Shown: in pieces, positions 31,127 through 40,967 of the stretch | Numbering within the stretch: position 1 is the first letter of the stretch | How the letters are laid out: each line of letters begins with the position of its first letter | Source of the DNA: Candidatus Odyssella sp. | GTDB lineage: Bacteria; Pseudomonadota; Alphaproteobacteria; Paracaedibacterales; Paracaedibacteraceae | Length of the DNA: 64,000 bases | Direction of reading: 5' to 3' | Assembly (NCBI GenBank): GCA_020718185.1 | Contig: DYSP01000001.1 | Coordinates: forward strand, 86,913 to 150,912 | Notes under the pieces: model-generated | Seen by the model: the letters and a program-made list of their open reading frames with translations, nothing else | What the model was told of the DNA's origin: nothing | Database searches by the model: none | Program-made: the position numbers and the translations under genes

Positions 31127-31996
31127 ATGGACTTAGAATTACTTAAAAAATTTGCAATCGTTGTTGAAGAAGGCAGCCTAACAGGGGCTGCCGAAAAACT
31201 CCATACGTCACAACCCGCCATCAGTAGAGCAATGACGTTATTTGAATATCGCCTCAAGCTTACTCTTTTAATCCGCCATCGTCGCGGTGTTGAATTAACA
31301 GCTGATGGTGAACGACTTTATGACTTTGCTAAAAAAATGATCAATGAAGCCAACACCTTTGAAAAAGCTCTTCGCGAAAAAACAGACGAGGTAGAGGGTG
31401 AGCTGAAGATTATGGCAACACCTCATCTAGGAGCAGAATGGTTAGTTCCTAAAATAAGAAAATTTACTGATGATTATCCACAAGTGCGCGTTAAAATGAT
31501 TCTTCGGCATAATAAGGATATTGTTGTTGAAGAAGCAGATGTAGCTATCACTTCTTCTATTGCTTTAGCTCCTCATCTGATTCAAAAACTTCTTTTTAAA
31601 TCAAATATTTGTTTATTTGCTAGTCAAGAATACCTCGATAGATTTGGCACGCCTCAAACCGTTGAAGATCTAGATTATCATCGATTAATCACTTATGGTA
31701 GTAATATTTATAATCCCTATGGAAACGCAAGTTGGGTTTTAAATTTGGGGAAGGAATTAGGTCAACCATCCAGGCAATCTTTTTTAGAAATAGATACTTT
31801 ACAAGGATTGCTTAACAGCGCCGTGGCGGGGATCGGCATTATTGAGGCATCGAACGATCCTTCTGTACTAAGTGCTGGATTAATCAGAGTTTTACCAAGA
31901 AAACGAGGGCCTCAATTTAGTGTACATTATATTTTTTCAGGCAAACGACAGCATTCTAAAAAAATAAATTTATTGTTTGAATATTTGAAACAATAA
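31127..31996 (+). CDS. LysR-family transcriptional regulator (paralogue of 53287-54180)
   Basis: N-terminal HTH (GSLTGAAEKLHTSQPAISRAMTLFE) and LysR substrate domain; extensive identity to the LysR at 53287-54180. Confidence 0.92.
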   Translation: MDLELLKKFAIVVEEGSLTGAAEKLHTSQPAISRAMTLFEYRLKLTLLIRHRRGVELTADGERLYDFAKKMINEANTFEKALREKTDEVEGELKIMATPHLGAEWLVPKIRKFTDDYPQVRVKMILRHNKDIVVEEADVAITSSIALAPHLIQKLLFKSNICLFASQEYLDRFGTPQTVEDLDYHRLITYGSNIYNPYGNASWVLNLGKELGQPSRQSFLEIDTLQGLLNSAVAGIGIIEASNDPSVLSAGLIRVLPRKRGPQFSVHYIFSGKRQHSKKINLLFEYLKQ

Positions 31997-32455
31997 AAAA
32001 CAATCATTATCTATTCTTGAGTAATAGCTATGCAATAAATTGGTCGAATTATCACACTCTCAATTTGTAATTTCTGCATAACACTTCTTCTTATTATTTT
32101 TTAGAAATTGTTACTCAATGCTGTCATTAGATCCACGTGATTGTGCATTAGTTTTTCCTATAACCAATTTATCTATCTAAATGAAGGATAGACCTATCAA
32201 AAATGTATATCATATGCACATGTATCAAAAATTTACGAACTATCTGCGTAACAACTTATTGTTTCAAGTTCTTATATCCTATTTTTCTTCTGAAAAAAAG
32301 AGGTTAAAATTTTTCCGTTTTCATTTTATAAATTTTTCATCGTTGACATTTTTGCTATACGTATTTGTTTGGATAATACTATCATCAATGCACTGTAATT
32401 GATTGGCTATCCTCTCTATATATCTTCAACAACCACACATTAAAAGGATTTCACA

Positions 32456-33052
32456 ATGTTCGATGTTGATTTATCGGCAATTAGTCAGGGATGGGAAGAA
32501 GATAATCTTATTTTTTCTTATAGCTGTCAAAAACAGCTAATCACTAATGGAATGAATTTCACTCTTCAACAACAAGAAACTGGATTTTCTTTAACGGTTC
32601 AACTGAAAGAACAAGATGAAGAACTGAGTGTCACGAAATTTTCTTTAGTTGAGAAATCTAATCTTGAACAGCAAAGTTTATCTTTATACGATGCCGCGGT
32701 GGTGGAAATTGTCTTACAAGCGCTAGATTTATTATTCATGGTGGCTGACCATGTTGACCAACCCGAAATAGCGTTTATCATCTCAAAAGACGAAGCGGTG
32801 CATTTATCTACGTTTACGTGTTTTTTTGATGCGCATTGCATCCTTCAAACAGCTTCGCAAGATTATGATATGTTTGTTAATAAAACAGAAATACTGAAAA
32901 CAACCATCCGGCGTGAGTTGTGGCAACGTCAAGGACACGACCGTTACTTGCGTAATTATCTGCAAAACAACCAAAAGGGGCAGGGGTTTTCAGCCGCAGA
33001 ATTTATACCAGCGCAACCGCACCCCTCAAACATCATTGCTTTCCCCTTATGA
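32456..33052 (+). CDS. Uncharacterised ~200-aa protein family (paralogue of 52460-53128)
   Basis: Shares 'QQETGFSL', 'QSLSLYDAAVVEIVLQ', 'HLSTF', 'RYLRNYLQ' blocks with the ORF at 52460-53128; no family recognised. Confidence 0.8.
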   Translation: MFDVDLSAISQGWEEDNLIFSYSCQKQLITNGMNFTLQQQETGFSLTVQLKEQDEELSVTKFSLVEKSNLEQQSLSLYDAAVVEIVLQALDLLFMVADHVDQPEIAFIISKDEAVHLSTFTCFFDAHCILQTASQDYDMFVNKTEILKTTIRRELWQRQGHDRYLRNYLQNNQKGQGFSAAEFIPAQPHPSNIIAFPL

Positions 33053-33387
33053 TTTGCGAGATTGAACGTCGTATCAGCCAACAAGTAAAACGTCAGCGAC
33101 AAGCCTTAAAATTAACACAAGCGCAACTGGCAGAAACCTTAGGCATAACCAGTCAGCAAATTCATAAATATGAAAAAGGGGTTGATCGCCTAGCTGCCAG
33201 CCGGCTGTTACAGCTCAGCAAAATTCTTGGTGTACCCATCACCTTTTTTTATGATGGGCTAGTAAGCAACGACCAAATATTTAACAAAAAAGAACTTCTT
33301 GTGACATGTACAAATGTTAAAGGCCAACAATTTTCTATCAAATTTGTTGACCCTGAACAATTGATCGCTGATATCGTCGTTATCTAA
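33049..33387 (+). CDS. XRE-family helix-turn-helix regulator
   Basis: RRISQQVKRQRQALKLTQAQLAETLGITSQQIHKYEKGVDRLAASRLLQLSKIL; ATGA overlap with the preceding ORF. Confidence 0.9.
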   Translation: MICEIERRISQQVKRQRQALKLTQAQLAETLGITSQQIHKYEKGVDRLAASRLLQLSKILGVPITFFYDGLVSNDQIFNKKELLVTCTNVKGQQFSIKFVDPEQLIADIVVI

Positions 33388-33394
33388 GGTTAAC

Positions 33395-35020
33395 CTAACC
33401 TGCACCCTGACGATGAAAAATTTTATCTGCGCCTTCTTGCAAGAAATTCATACCCAGCAATGTCTCTATTCCCAACGATGATTTAGTTATATAAAAAGCG
33501 GCATTCCCAATATCTGTTCCGGAATAAGATTTTGCAAATTCATTTGGTTGAAAGCTGAAATCATCTGCATTCCAATGAGTTAATCCTACCTTTAACGTGC
33601 GATAATTGATAAACAAACGCCCATTTTCAGATATCACATTGATAGTGCCATACAAATCATTGTGAAAAACGCCAACATACGCCTCTGTTTTACGTTCGGA
33701 TATAGGATTTTTCAATCGCTCACTTTGTCGAGATTGATTTATTCTAAGAGCAGAAGCTTGTGATTCACTCACCAGCTCTTTGCTCCAATCATGTTGATCG
33801 GGTAACTTTAAATAAAGGTCAAGGAATTTTGAACGAATCGCTTCGGGAAATAAACTAACACGCATGCCACCCATATTTGATAGCACAACAATTCCAACTT
33901 TTTCACCAGGAATAATAGCAATAATCGAACGTGTCCCTGTCATGCCCCCCATATGACCGAGAACTTCTAAACGGTCATAATCATGAATAAACCATCCCAT
34001 TCCATAAGCAATATTTTTCACTCTTTCCTTAGGAAAAAGGCGTCCACCCTGCGGTGCCCCTACATTAATATGAGACGTGCGCATGCGTTGGATATTCGCC
34101 TCGGAAATCAGTGATTTTCCGTCTTCAACACCATTGTTTAATTGGAAAATCATCCATTTTGCCATATCTGTAATTGAGCTGTTAACGCCACGCGAAGCTT
34201 CAAAACAATAAAGAGCATCATTACCGCCTGGTATATCAAGAGGTTTGCCATCTAATTGACAATATTGATCCGTTCGATCTGAAAAATAAGCATTTATTTT
34301 CTTTTTAAACTGAGTCCACCAAGATTCTCCCCCCGTTAACCCATTCCGACCGATGGATGTGTGGCTAAAATGAAGAGGTTGAAAAAGATAATTTTCATAT
34401 AATTCTGATAATGGCAAGCCGGTCACTTGAGCTGCGATCCACCCAGCAATGCCGGGGAAAACATTTTGGTAATTGTAAACTGATCTAAAGGGATCTTTTA
34501 AGGGAATTTTGTCAAGCACTTGATATACTTCTTTGGCCGTCCAACCCGTTTCAACAAGGCTATCCGCAGCAAATCCTGGCAACCCACTACGATGTGACAA
34601 AAGATCTTCAATGGTAAATTCTGCGGATGCTTGTTCATCAGCAATTTTAAAATCAGGAAAGTATTTTCTAACTTTATCATCCCACTGAATTTTTCCTTCA
34701 TCCACAAGATGCGAAATGACTGCCGCTGTAAATCCTTTGGTTAAAGAAGCAAGATAAAAGATTGTATCCAGTGTCACAGGTTTTTTTGTCGCTAAGCTTC
34801 GCACACCATACGTTTTAAGATGAACAGTTTTACCATCCTTAACAATTGCAACCGCCGCACCAGGCACCAACCAATCTTGCATTGATTTTTCAACATACGC
34901 ATCAAATTCAGCAAAGTTGATAAGAGGTTCATTGGCTTGTCCAGGAAGAGCCAGACACACCAGTAGCATAAACGAGAAAAAAATTCTTTTTAACATACGA
35001 CTAAACTTTTTGTTGATCAC
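33395..35020 (-). CDS. Class C beta-lactamase-related serine hydrolase
   Basis: 541 aa with signal peptide; SLTK (SxxK), YNYQN (YxN), HMGGMTG (HxG-like); DLLSHRSGLPGF. Confidence 0.88.
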   Translation of the reverse strand: MINKKFSRMLKRIFFSFMLLVCLALPGQANEPLINFAEFDAYVEKSMQDWLVPGAAVAIVKDGKTVHLKTYGVRSLATKKPVTLDTIFYLASLTKGFTAAVISHLVDEGKIQWDDKVRKYFPDFKIADEQASAEFTIEDLLSHRSGLPGFAADSLVETGWTAKEVYQVLDKIPLKDPFRSVYNYQNVFPGIAGWIAAQVTGLPLSELYENYLFQPLHFSHTSIGRNGLTGGESWWTQFKKKINAYFSDRTDQYCQLDGKPLDIPGGNDALYCFEASRGVNSSITDMAKWMIFQLNNGVEDGKSLISEANIQRMRTSHINVGAPQGGRLFPKERVKNIAYGMGWFIHDYDRLEVLGHMGGMTGTRSIIAIIPGEKVGIVVLSNMGGMRVSLFPEAIRSKFLDLYLKLPDQHDWSKELVSESQASALRINQSRQSERLKNPISERKTEAYVGVFHNDLYGTINVISENGRLFINYRTLKVGLTHWNADDFSFQPNEFAKSYSGTDIGNAAFYITKSSLGIETLLGMNFLQEGADKIFHRQGAG

Positions 35021-35760
35021 TCTTCTTTAACGATACCAGAATTATTGATATTATGAATAAAGATAATTTCGTGAGTGACCTTAATTTCTTCAATCATTAA
35101 AGCTTGCTTAAGATTTTTAAGAGATGAAGGAGCGGTCGAACCAATTCCTTGACTCGCCCCTATTTTGCGAATTTGGTGCCAAAATGCCCACCAACTCGCA
35201 AAAGATTTTTTAATTAATTGTGATTCAATACAATAATTTGACCCTAGAATAACTTTTAATTCGTCTATAGATAAAAATTTTTGGGTTCGAATTGGCAAGT
35301 CATATTGCCTACATACATCATGCCATTCTTCAAAACTACGTGAGCCAAAGGTCGATAATACCAATGTCTTACCTAATTTGACAATCTGCTGAAGACTCGT
35401 TGACGGATTTTGAAACCATTGCAAACAAAGATTGCTAGCAATTAAATCAAAAGACTGATTGAAAGGTAAATGTTCTCCATCCGCGACTAGATAGTGACCA
35501 CACGAATACCTTTCTTGACATTTTTTAAGCATCGATGGAACAATATCGATACCAATCAAATCACTAATTGGATAAAGATCGCCCATTTTTTTCGTTAAAT
35601 AACCCGTTCCACAACCAATTTCCAAGATAGAATGAGGGGGAGAATAATCTCCTTTAATGATATAATTCATTAGGCAATCTGCAACATAACGTTGCAAATC
35701 AGCATATTGATCATATGTATCCACAGCTACTGAAAAGCGATGCTTAACGCCAGGTTTCAT
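35017..35760 (-). CDS. bioC: Malonyl-ACP O-methyltransferase BioC-like
   Basis: SAM-methyltransferase motif ILEIGCGTGYLTKKM, 'DLIASNLCLQWFQNP' typical of BioC. Confidence 0.8.
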   Translation of the reverse strand: MKPGVKHRFSVAVDTYDQYADLQRYVADCLMNYIIKGDYSPPHSILEIGCGTGYLTKKMGDLYPISDLIGIDIVPSMLKKCQERYSCGHYLVADGEHLPFNQSFDLIASNLCLQWFQNPSTSLQQIVKLGKTLVLSTFGSRSFEEWHDVCRQYDLPIRTQKFLSIDELKVILGSNYCIESQLIKKSFASWWAFWHQIRKIGASQGIGSTAPSSLKNLKQALMIEEIKVTHEIIFIHNINNSGIVKEE

Positions 35761-36383
35761 ATTATGTCTCGTAAAAAATTTTGAATGGTTTTTGCTGTTT
35801 CAAAAGGAGAGACTTGCGGAAAATTATGCTCACCCGACATAATTTTTACAGACGAAAAAAGAGTCTGTTGTTGAGGTAGCGGGCAAACTTGATCTGCTAG
35901 CCCCGCAATGGCTAAACAAGGAATTGACGGCAAAAGTAATGCTACTGTCATAAGTTTATCAAGATCTGCTTGCAATAGTTGCTCATTTATCGATTCTACT
36001 GGCAAAATGGGGTGCGAATAACCGCACGAAACTTGAAAATCTATCAACACTTGCTGAGGATTTTTCTTAAATTTTGTTTGCATACGTTGTAAAACTCTCT
36101 GAGACATGCCTTCTTCGAACTCATCCGTTTGGCAAAAACGAGTAAATCCTCCAAGACTAATAAGCCGAGAAAATGGAAAATCTAGTTCTAAAAGTTTTGC
36201 AAAACCTAAAGAATGACCAATGCCAATTAAAGGCTGATCACCGTAGGGTTTAGGTAGATGTTTCTGACCAAAATAGCCCCAATCGATGACCAAATGATCA
36301 TATTCTGGAAGCGCATGACATAATGGTTTAAAAAAAGAAGCATCAAATCCCCAACCATGGGACCAAATTATCTGAGATATCAA
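35757..36383 (-). CDS. Alpha/beta hydrolase, BioH/BioG-like pimeloyl-ACP methyl ester esterase (putative)
   Basis: WSHGWGFDASFF, nucleophile elbow GHSLG, C-terminal His in SGEHNFP; overlaps the bioC start. Confidence 0.7.
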   Translation of the reverse strand: MISQIIWSHGWGFDASFFKPLCHALPEYDHLVIDWGYFGQKHLPKPYGDQPLIGIGHSLGFAKLLELDFPFSRLISLGGFTRFCQTDEFEEGMSQRVLQRMQTKFKKNPQQVLIDFQVSCGYSHPILPVESINEQLLQADLDKLMTVALLLPSIPCLAIAGLADQVCPLPQQQTLFSSVKIMSGEHNFPQVSPFETAKTIQNFLRDII

Positions 36384-36418
36384 TCAATGCAACTATTGTT
36401 TTTATTATTAAGAATATG

Positions 36419-36437
36419 ATAACTTTTAACAGGTTAT
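36419..36437 (+). promoter_or_regulatory. Candidate Zur-like dyad upstream of znuA
   Basis: ATAACttttaacagGTTAT imperfect palindrome about 40 bp upstream of the znuA start. Confidence 0.3.
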
Positions 36438-36476
36438 AAAAAAAAATCCCACTTTTAAATTTAAGCTATCCATTTA

Positions 36477-37577
36477 ATGATGAAATTTCTATATCTACGA
36501 GCCATAATTCTTTTGTTTTCATTATTTACAATGGGGGAAACTATACATGCTGAAACACCTGTATGCCCTCCTCCAGCAAAGATACAAAAAAAGGCACCTC
36601 ATAAAAAGAAACACACGCACCACCATGTCCACAAAAAAAAGGCAATATTAGGTTGGCAGCCTCATACCCCTCAAGTGGTGGTAACCATTAAACCTATCCA
36701 TTCACTTGTCGCGGCCGTTATGCAAGGAATTGCTGAACCACAATTACTGATTCAAGATAATTCTTCGCCGCACGTGCATGCCATTAAACCAAGTGAAGCA
36801 GAGATGTTGGATAGGGCAGAAGTTATTATTTGGATAGGTGAAATTTATGAAACAGCCCTCAAAAATCGTCTAGAAAATCTAGAAGATAATAAAATCATTG
36901 TTAACTTATCAAAAACAAAGAACGTAAGGCTTTACCCCATTCGCCAAGGTGGTTTCTGGGGCACAGGTGCCTGTCAACATACGTGCGATTCTTGTGATAC
37001 AAGCAATGAAAAAGAAGGCGATTGTCATTGTCAACATTCCTCAAAGGATCACTCTCATGAACCCTTTTCAAAAGATGGGCATTTATGGCTTGCTCCAAAC
37101 AACGCTAAGGCCATTGTTACGCAAGTTACCCAAACACTTACGACCCTTGATCCACAACACGCGACGGATTATTTGGCAAATTCTAAAAAAATTATAAATC
37201 GATTAAATGAGTTAGAGCTGGAAATTACAAGGGTTGTTACACCTATCAAAAACAAACCATATATGATGATTCACGATTTTAGTCAATATTTTGACCGTTA
37301 CTTTGGCACAGATGGTGTGGGAACTGTTTTAGATGCGTCTCATTCTGAACCAACACCAAAATTTTTGCGCCAAGTGGAAAGCAAGTTAACAAGTGGCAAT
37401 GCCAAATGCTTAATTATTGAACCACATAAGTCAAAAACCACGCAAATGTTGATTGAAAACACAGGCATTCCTACTCAAGTCATAGACTATTTAGGCAGCG
37501 ATTTAGATAAAGGGCCGGATTGTTATTTTGAAATTATGCGGCGCGTGGCCAATGGCCTAGTCGAATGTTTGCAATAA
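36477..37577 (+). CDS. znuA: Zinc ABC transporter substrate-binding protein ZnuA
   Basis: Signal peptide, His-rich segments (KKKHTHHHVHKKK; HCQHSSKDHSHEPFSKDGH), 'VVVTIKPIHSLVAAVMQGIAEPQLLIQDNSSPHVHAIKPSEAEML'. Confidence 0.93.
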   Translation: MMKFLYLRAIILLFSLFTMGETIHAETPVCPPPAKIQKKAPHKKKHTHHHVHKKKAILGWQPHTPQVVVTIKPIHSLVAAVMQGIAEPQLLIQDNSSPHVHAIKPSEAEMLDRAEVIIWIGEIYETALKNRLENLEDNKIIVNLSKTKNVRLYPIRQGGFWGTGACQHTCDSCDTSNEKEGDCHCQHSSKDHSHEPFSKDGHLWLAPNNAKAIVTQVTQTLTTLDPQHATDYLANSKKIINRLNELELEITRVVTPIKNKPYMMIHDFSQYFDRYFGTDGVGTVLDASHSEPTPKFLRQVESKLTSGNAKCLIIEPHKSKTTQMLIENTGIPTQVIDYLGSDLDKGPDCYFEIMRRVANGLVECLQ

Positions 37578-37611
37578 AAAAGGAAGGGTTTCCCCCCCCT
37601 TTTCCTTTTTA
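37576..37611. terminator. Terminator-like hairpin between znuA and a convergent gene
   Basis: aaaaaggaaggg...cccttttccttttt, with a bulge. Confidence 0.5.
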
Positions 37612-37617
37612 GAATGA

Positions 37618-38364
37618 TTATAAAACTTTGTAAAACATATCACGTGGGTTATCATCGTAGAATTTTAAAAATCCTTCTTTTTCAAGACGCAAAAAATCTA
37701 TATTGGTAAAATTTTTACCGAGTATATCATTAGGCGATAATAAAGTTATCACATAATGCGGACTTGTATTTTCTAGAGGCAATAGAAAATCTTGATCCTT
37801 GAAAAACTTGACAACATCTGTACCCATCTTAATAATTTCATCTTTATCTGAAGATTCAAGACCTGTTGGAATAATAGGCAATATGAAAGCAATTCCTGCA
37901 TTGTCACAGCGTTCAAAGTTATCTTTTTCATAACCACCTGTTAGGTCTTTCTTTTTTACAACACCAAAATCCAACCAGGTATCAATAATATCAGTAAAAG
38001 CTGGATCATAATTAAGAGCAGGCATTCTTCCAAGTCCAAGAGCAGCTACAATTTGATCAGCCTTACTAACAACTAAGCAGTTATAATAATTCTTGTTGTT
38101 TCGGCGATCAATCAGGTTGGCAGCCCACTTACTAGAATCATCAGGCAATCCTTCTGGATAGCTTGCACGACAAAGACGATCAATTTCTTCAATATCATTA
38201 GGCTCTATAAATCTAGCCGTATGTGTTGGTGTTGTCACATGAATAGTTGGAATCTCTTTATCATGATCCACTAAAACTTTCGTAGATTCTGCAGCATTAA
38301 TCTGAGTTGTAAAATGCATACTTACTAGAATTAAGACCGTTTTCAATAATTTCATCATTATCAT
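37618..38364 (-). CDS. Hypothetical protein with signal peptide, possible GNAT-like fold
   Basis: N-terminus MIMMKLLKTVLILVSMHFTTQINA; 'TARFIEPNDIEEIDRLCRASYPEG' resembles a GNAT N-terminus; no clear motif A. Confidence 0.5.
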   Translation of the reverse strand: MIMMKLLKTVLILVSMHFTTQINAAESTKVLVDHDKEIPTIHVTTPTHTARFIEPNDIEEIDRLCRASYPEGLPDDSSKWAANLIDRRNNKNYYNCLVVSKADQIVAALGLGRMPALNYDPAFTDIIDTWLDFGVVKKKDLTGGYEKDNFERCDNAGIAFILPIIPTGLESSDKDEIIKMGTDVVKFFKDQDFLLPLENTSPHYVITLLSPNDILGKNFTNIDFLRLEKEGFLKFYDDNPRDMFYKVL

Positions 38365-38453
38365 TCCTTTTGATGTTTTGTATTGTTTTGCCTGCTATCA
38401 ACATATTTATATAAAATTACAACATCAAGGAGAAATATGATTACAAAATTCAC

Positions 38454-39290
38454 TTAAGATGTTTTTGATGCATTAAAAATTTCTTGTTGAATCAGCAACA
38501 AATCTTGCCACACTTGAGCTTTTTGACCTGGTGAGCGTAGTAAAAAGGCAGGATGAAATGTTGCTATACATTTAATAGGTGTGGCAAGACCAGGTGATGT
38601 ATAATTTTGCCAATTGCCACGAAGGCGCATAACACCTTCATTTGTATTCAAAACTGCTTTTGCCGATACTCCGCCTACCAAAATTAAGACTTGGGGATTT
38701 ATGAGTTCAATATGGCGTTGCACAAATGGTAAACATTGCGCAATTTCTTGGAAAGTTGGTTGGCGATTTGCTGGCGGCCGCCACGGGCTGATATTGGTAA
38801 TATACAAATTAGTCTGTCGCGATAAGCCAATGGTTGCAAACATTCGATCAAGCAATTGTCCACTTAATCCTACAAACGGTTTTCCTTGAATATCCTCATC
38901 TGCACCTGGTGCTTCACCAATCACCATTACTTTAGCGTTAGGATTCCCATCGCTAAAAACTAAATTTGTCGCTGTAAATTTAAGGGGGCAATCATTATAT
39001 TCTTGTAGTGCATGGCGTAAATCATCAAGAGTTTGACATTGCTGAGCCAATAAATTTCCTGTTGAAGGCATTAATTTTTTCATCGGATTTGCATCCAGTA
39101 TTTGAGAAGGACTAAATTGAGTAAGATTAGATAAAGGTACCTTTGAAGCTATTTCTGGTGGTGAGATCATAGGACGAGCATCATCTTCTGCAACATTATT
39201 CGCATACAAGGAACTTGGAACGTCTCCTACTGCAACGGTAATACCAGCATCCACATACCAATTCAAAATAGCTTGAAGATTGACCATCAT
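38454..39290 (-). CDS. Uracil-DNA glycosylase family 4-type
   Basis: VMVIGEAPGADEDIQGKPFVGLSGQLLDRMF; ATFHPAFLLRSPGQK. Start placed at the internal MMVNLQ. Confidence 0.9.
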   Translation of the reverse strand: MMVNLQAILNWYVDAGITVAVGDVPSSLYANNVAEDDARPMISPPEIASKVPLSNLTQFSPSQILDANPMKKLMPSTGNLLAQQCQTLDDLRHALQEYNDCPLKFTATNLVFSDGNPNAKVMVIGEAPGADEDIQGKPFVGLSGQLLDRMFATIGLSRQTNLYITNISPWRPPANRQPTFQEIAQCLPFVQRHIELINPQVLILVGGVSAKAVLNTNEGVMRLRGNWQNYTSPGLATPIKCIATFHPAFLLRSPGQKAQVWQDLLLIQQEIFNASKTS

Positions 39291-39365
39291 CTTTTCATTT
39301 TTAATAATTACTGATTTAAGACTATAATATGAATTATAGGCGAATAATAGCAGGTAAGAGGGAAT

Positions 39366-40967
39366 ATGTCTGCAGAATCTATGCATTATGATGTAATTAT
39401 TGTTGGCGGAGGGCCTGCCGGGTTATCAGCAGCCATCCGATTGAAACAATTAGATGAAGCAATTTCTGTCTGTTTATTGGAAAAAGGCTCAGAAATCGGG
39501 GCGCATATTTTATCTGGTAATGTGTTTGAGCCACGTGCGCTTGACGAACTAATCCCTGACTGGCAAGAAAAAGGCGCACCATTGACCTGCAAAGCACAAG
39601 AAGATGGTTTTTATTTTATGACAAAAACCAATCGCTTTCGCTTACCTACCCCTCCACAAATGCACAGCAACGGCAATTACATTATCTCTCTTGCCAATCT
39701 TTGTCGATGGTTAGCCATTCAAGCGGCAAATATGGGTGTTGAAATTTATCCTGGTTTTGCTGGCACTTGCGTTTTAAAGAATGAGAAAAATGAAGTTGTT
39801 GGTGTTCGAACAGGAGATATGGGCCTTGATAAAAATGGTAATCTCACAGACCAGTATCAATCAGGAATGGAGATTTATGCCAAACAAGTGTTGCTAGCAG
39901 AAGGATGTCGCGGCAGTCTGACAGGTGAAGTTATTCAAGCATATGACCTATGTGCAGAGACTAATCTTCAAACCTATGCACTTGGATTTAAAGAAATCTG
40001 GCAGATTGATCCAGCCAAGCATCACCCCGGTTATATTGAACATGCCATTGGCTGGCCAATGGATTATAAAACGTACGGGGGATCTTTTCTTTATCATTTT
40101 GAAGATAACCAAGTATTAGTTGGTTATGTTGTCGCCTTAGATTATGCAAATCCCTATCTTTCCCCTTTTGAAGAATTTCAACGCTTTAAAACACATCCTA
40201 AAATTTGCACCCTTTTTGAAGGTGCCAAACGTATTGCATATGGGGCTCGTGCACTAAATGAAGGTGGATGGCAGTCGTTGCCACGTCTTGTATTTCCCGG
40301 AGGCGCCATTATCGGGTGTGCAGCAGGATTTTTAAATGTACCAAAGATTAAAGGATCTCATACGGCCATGAAATCTGGTATGCTTGCCGCAGAAGGCGCA
40401 CATGAGTTTTTGCAAGGACGCCCTAATGATTATCAAAAACGCCTTGAAGATAGTTGGGTTGCAAAGGAATTAAAACAAGTTCGCAATATTCGTCCTGGAT
40501 TTAAATATGGACTAATTCCAGGACTTATAAATGCCGCTTTTGAAACTTACATTACCAGGGGCAAATCACCGTGGACTCTCAATCATCATCGCGACAATGA
40601 AAGCTTAAGACTTGCTTCTAAATCCACACCGATTTACTATCCTAAACCTGATGGAAAAATCACATTTGATCGATTGAGTTCTGTTTACTTATGTAGTACG
40701 CATCATCCAGAAAACCAGCCCAATCATTTAATTTTAAACGATCCAGAACTTGCAATTGACTATAACTATAAATTATATGACAGCCCTGAACAGCGTTATT
40801 GCCCGGCGGGCGTCTATGAAATCGTCAAAGAAAACGAAACACCTCGATTGCAAATTAATAGCGCCAATTGCATTCATTGCAAAACTTGCGATATTAAAGA
40901 CCCGCTTCAAAATATTCATTGGACGCCCCCAGAAGGTGGGAGTGGTCCGAATTATGGCAGCATGTAG
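39366..40967 (+). CDS. Electron transfer flavoprotein-ubiquinone oxidoreductase
   Basis: FAD motif DVIIVGGGPAGLSAAIRLK; C-terminal CPAGVYEI and CIHCKTCDIKDPLQNIHWTPPEGGSGPNYG. Confidence 0.96.
   Translation: MSAESMHYDVIIVGGGPAGLSAAIRLKQLDEAISVCLLEKGSEIGAHILSGNVFEPRALDELIPDWQEKGAPLTCKAQEDGFYFMTKTNRFRLPTPPQMHSNGNYIISLANLCRWLAIQAANMGVEIYPGFAGTCVLKNEKNEVVGVRTGDMGLDKNGNLTDQYQSGMEIYAKQVLLAEGCRGSLTGEVIQAYDLCAETNLQTYALGFKEIWQIDPAKHHPGYIEHAIGWPMDYKTYGGSFLYHFEDNQVLVGYVVALDYANPYLSPFEEFQRFKTHPKICTLFEGAKRIAYGARALNEGGWQSLPRLVFPGGAIIGCAAGFLNVPKIKGSHTAMKSGMLAAEGAHEFLQGRPNDYQKRLEDSWVAKELKQVRNIRPGFKYGLIPGLINAAFETYITRGKSPWTLNHHRDNESLRLASKSTPIYYPKPDGKITFDRLSSVYLCSTHHPENQPNHLILNDPELAIDYNYKLYDSPEQRYCPAGVYEIVKENETPRLQINSANCIHCKTCDIKDPLQNIHWTPPEGGSGPNYGSM

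Noticed and set aside
32181-32402. 73-aa ORF between the LysR and the unknown-family gene of module A
   Set aside because: Phe/Lys/Ile-rich translation of AT-rich DNA, no counterpart in module B.
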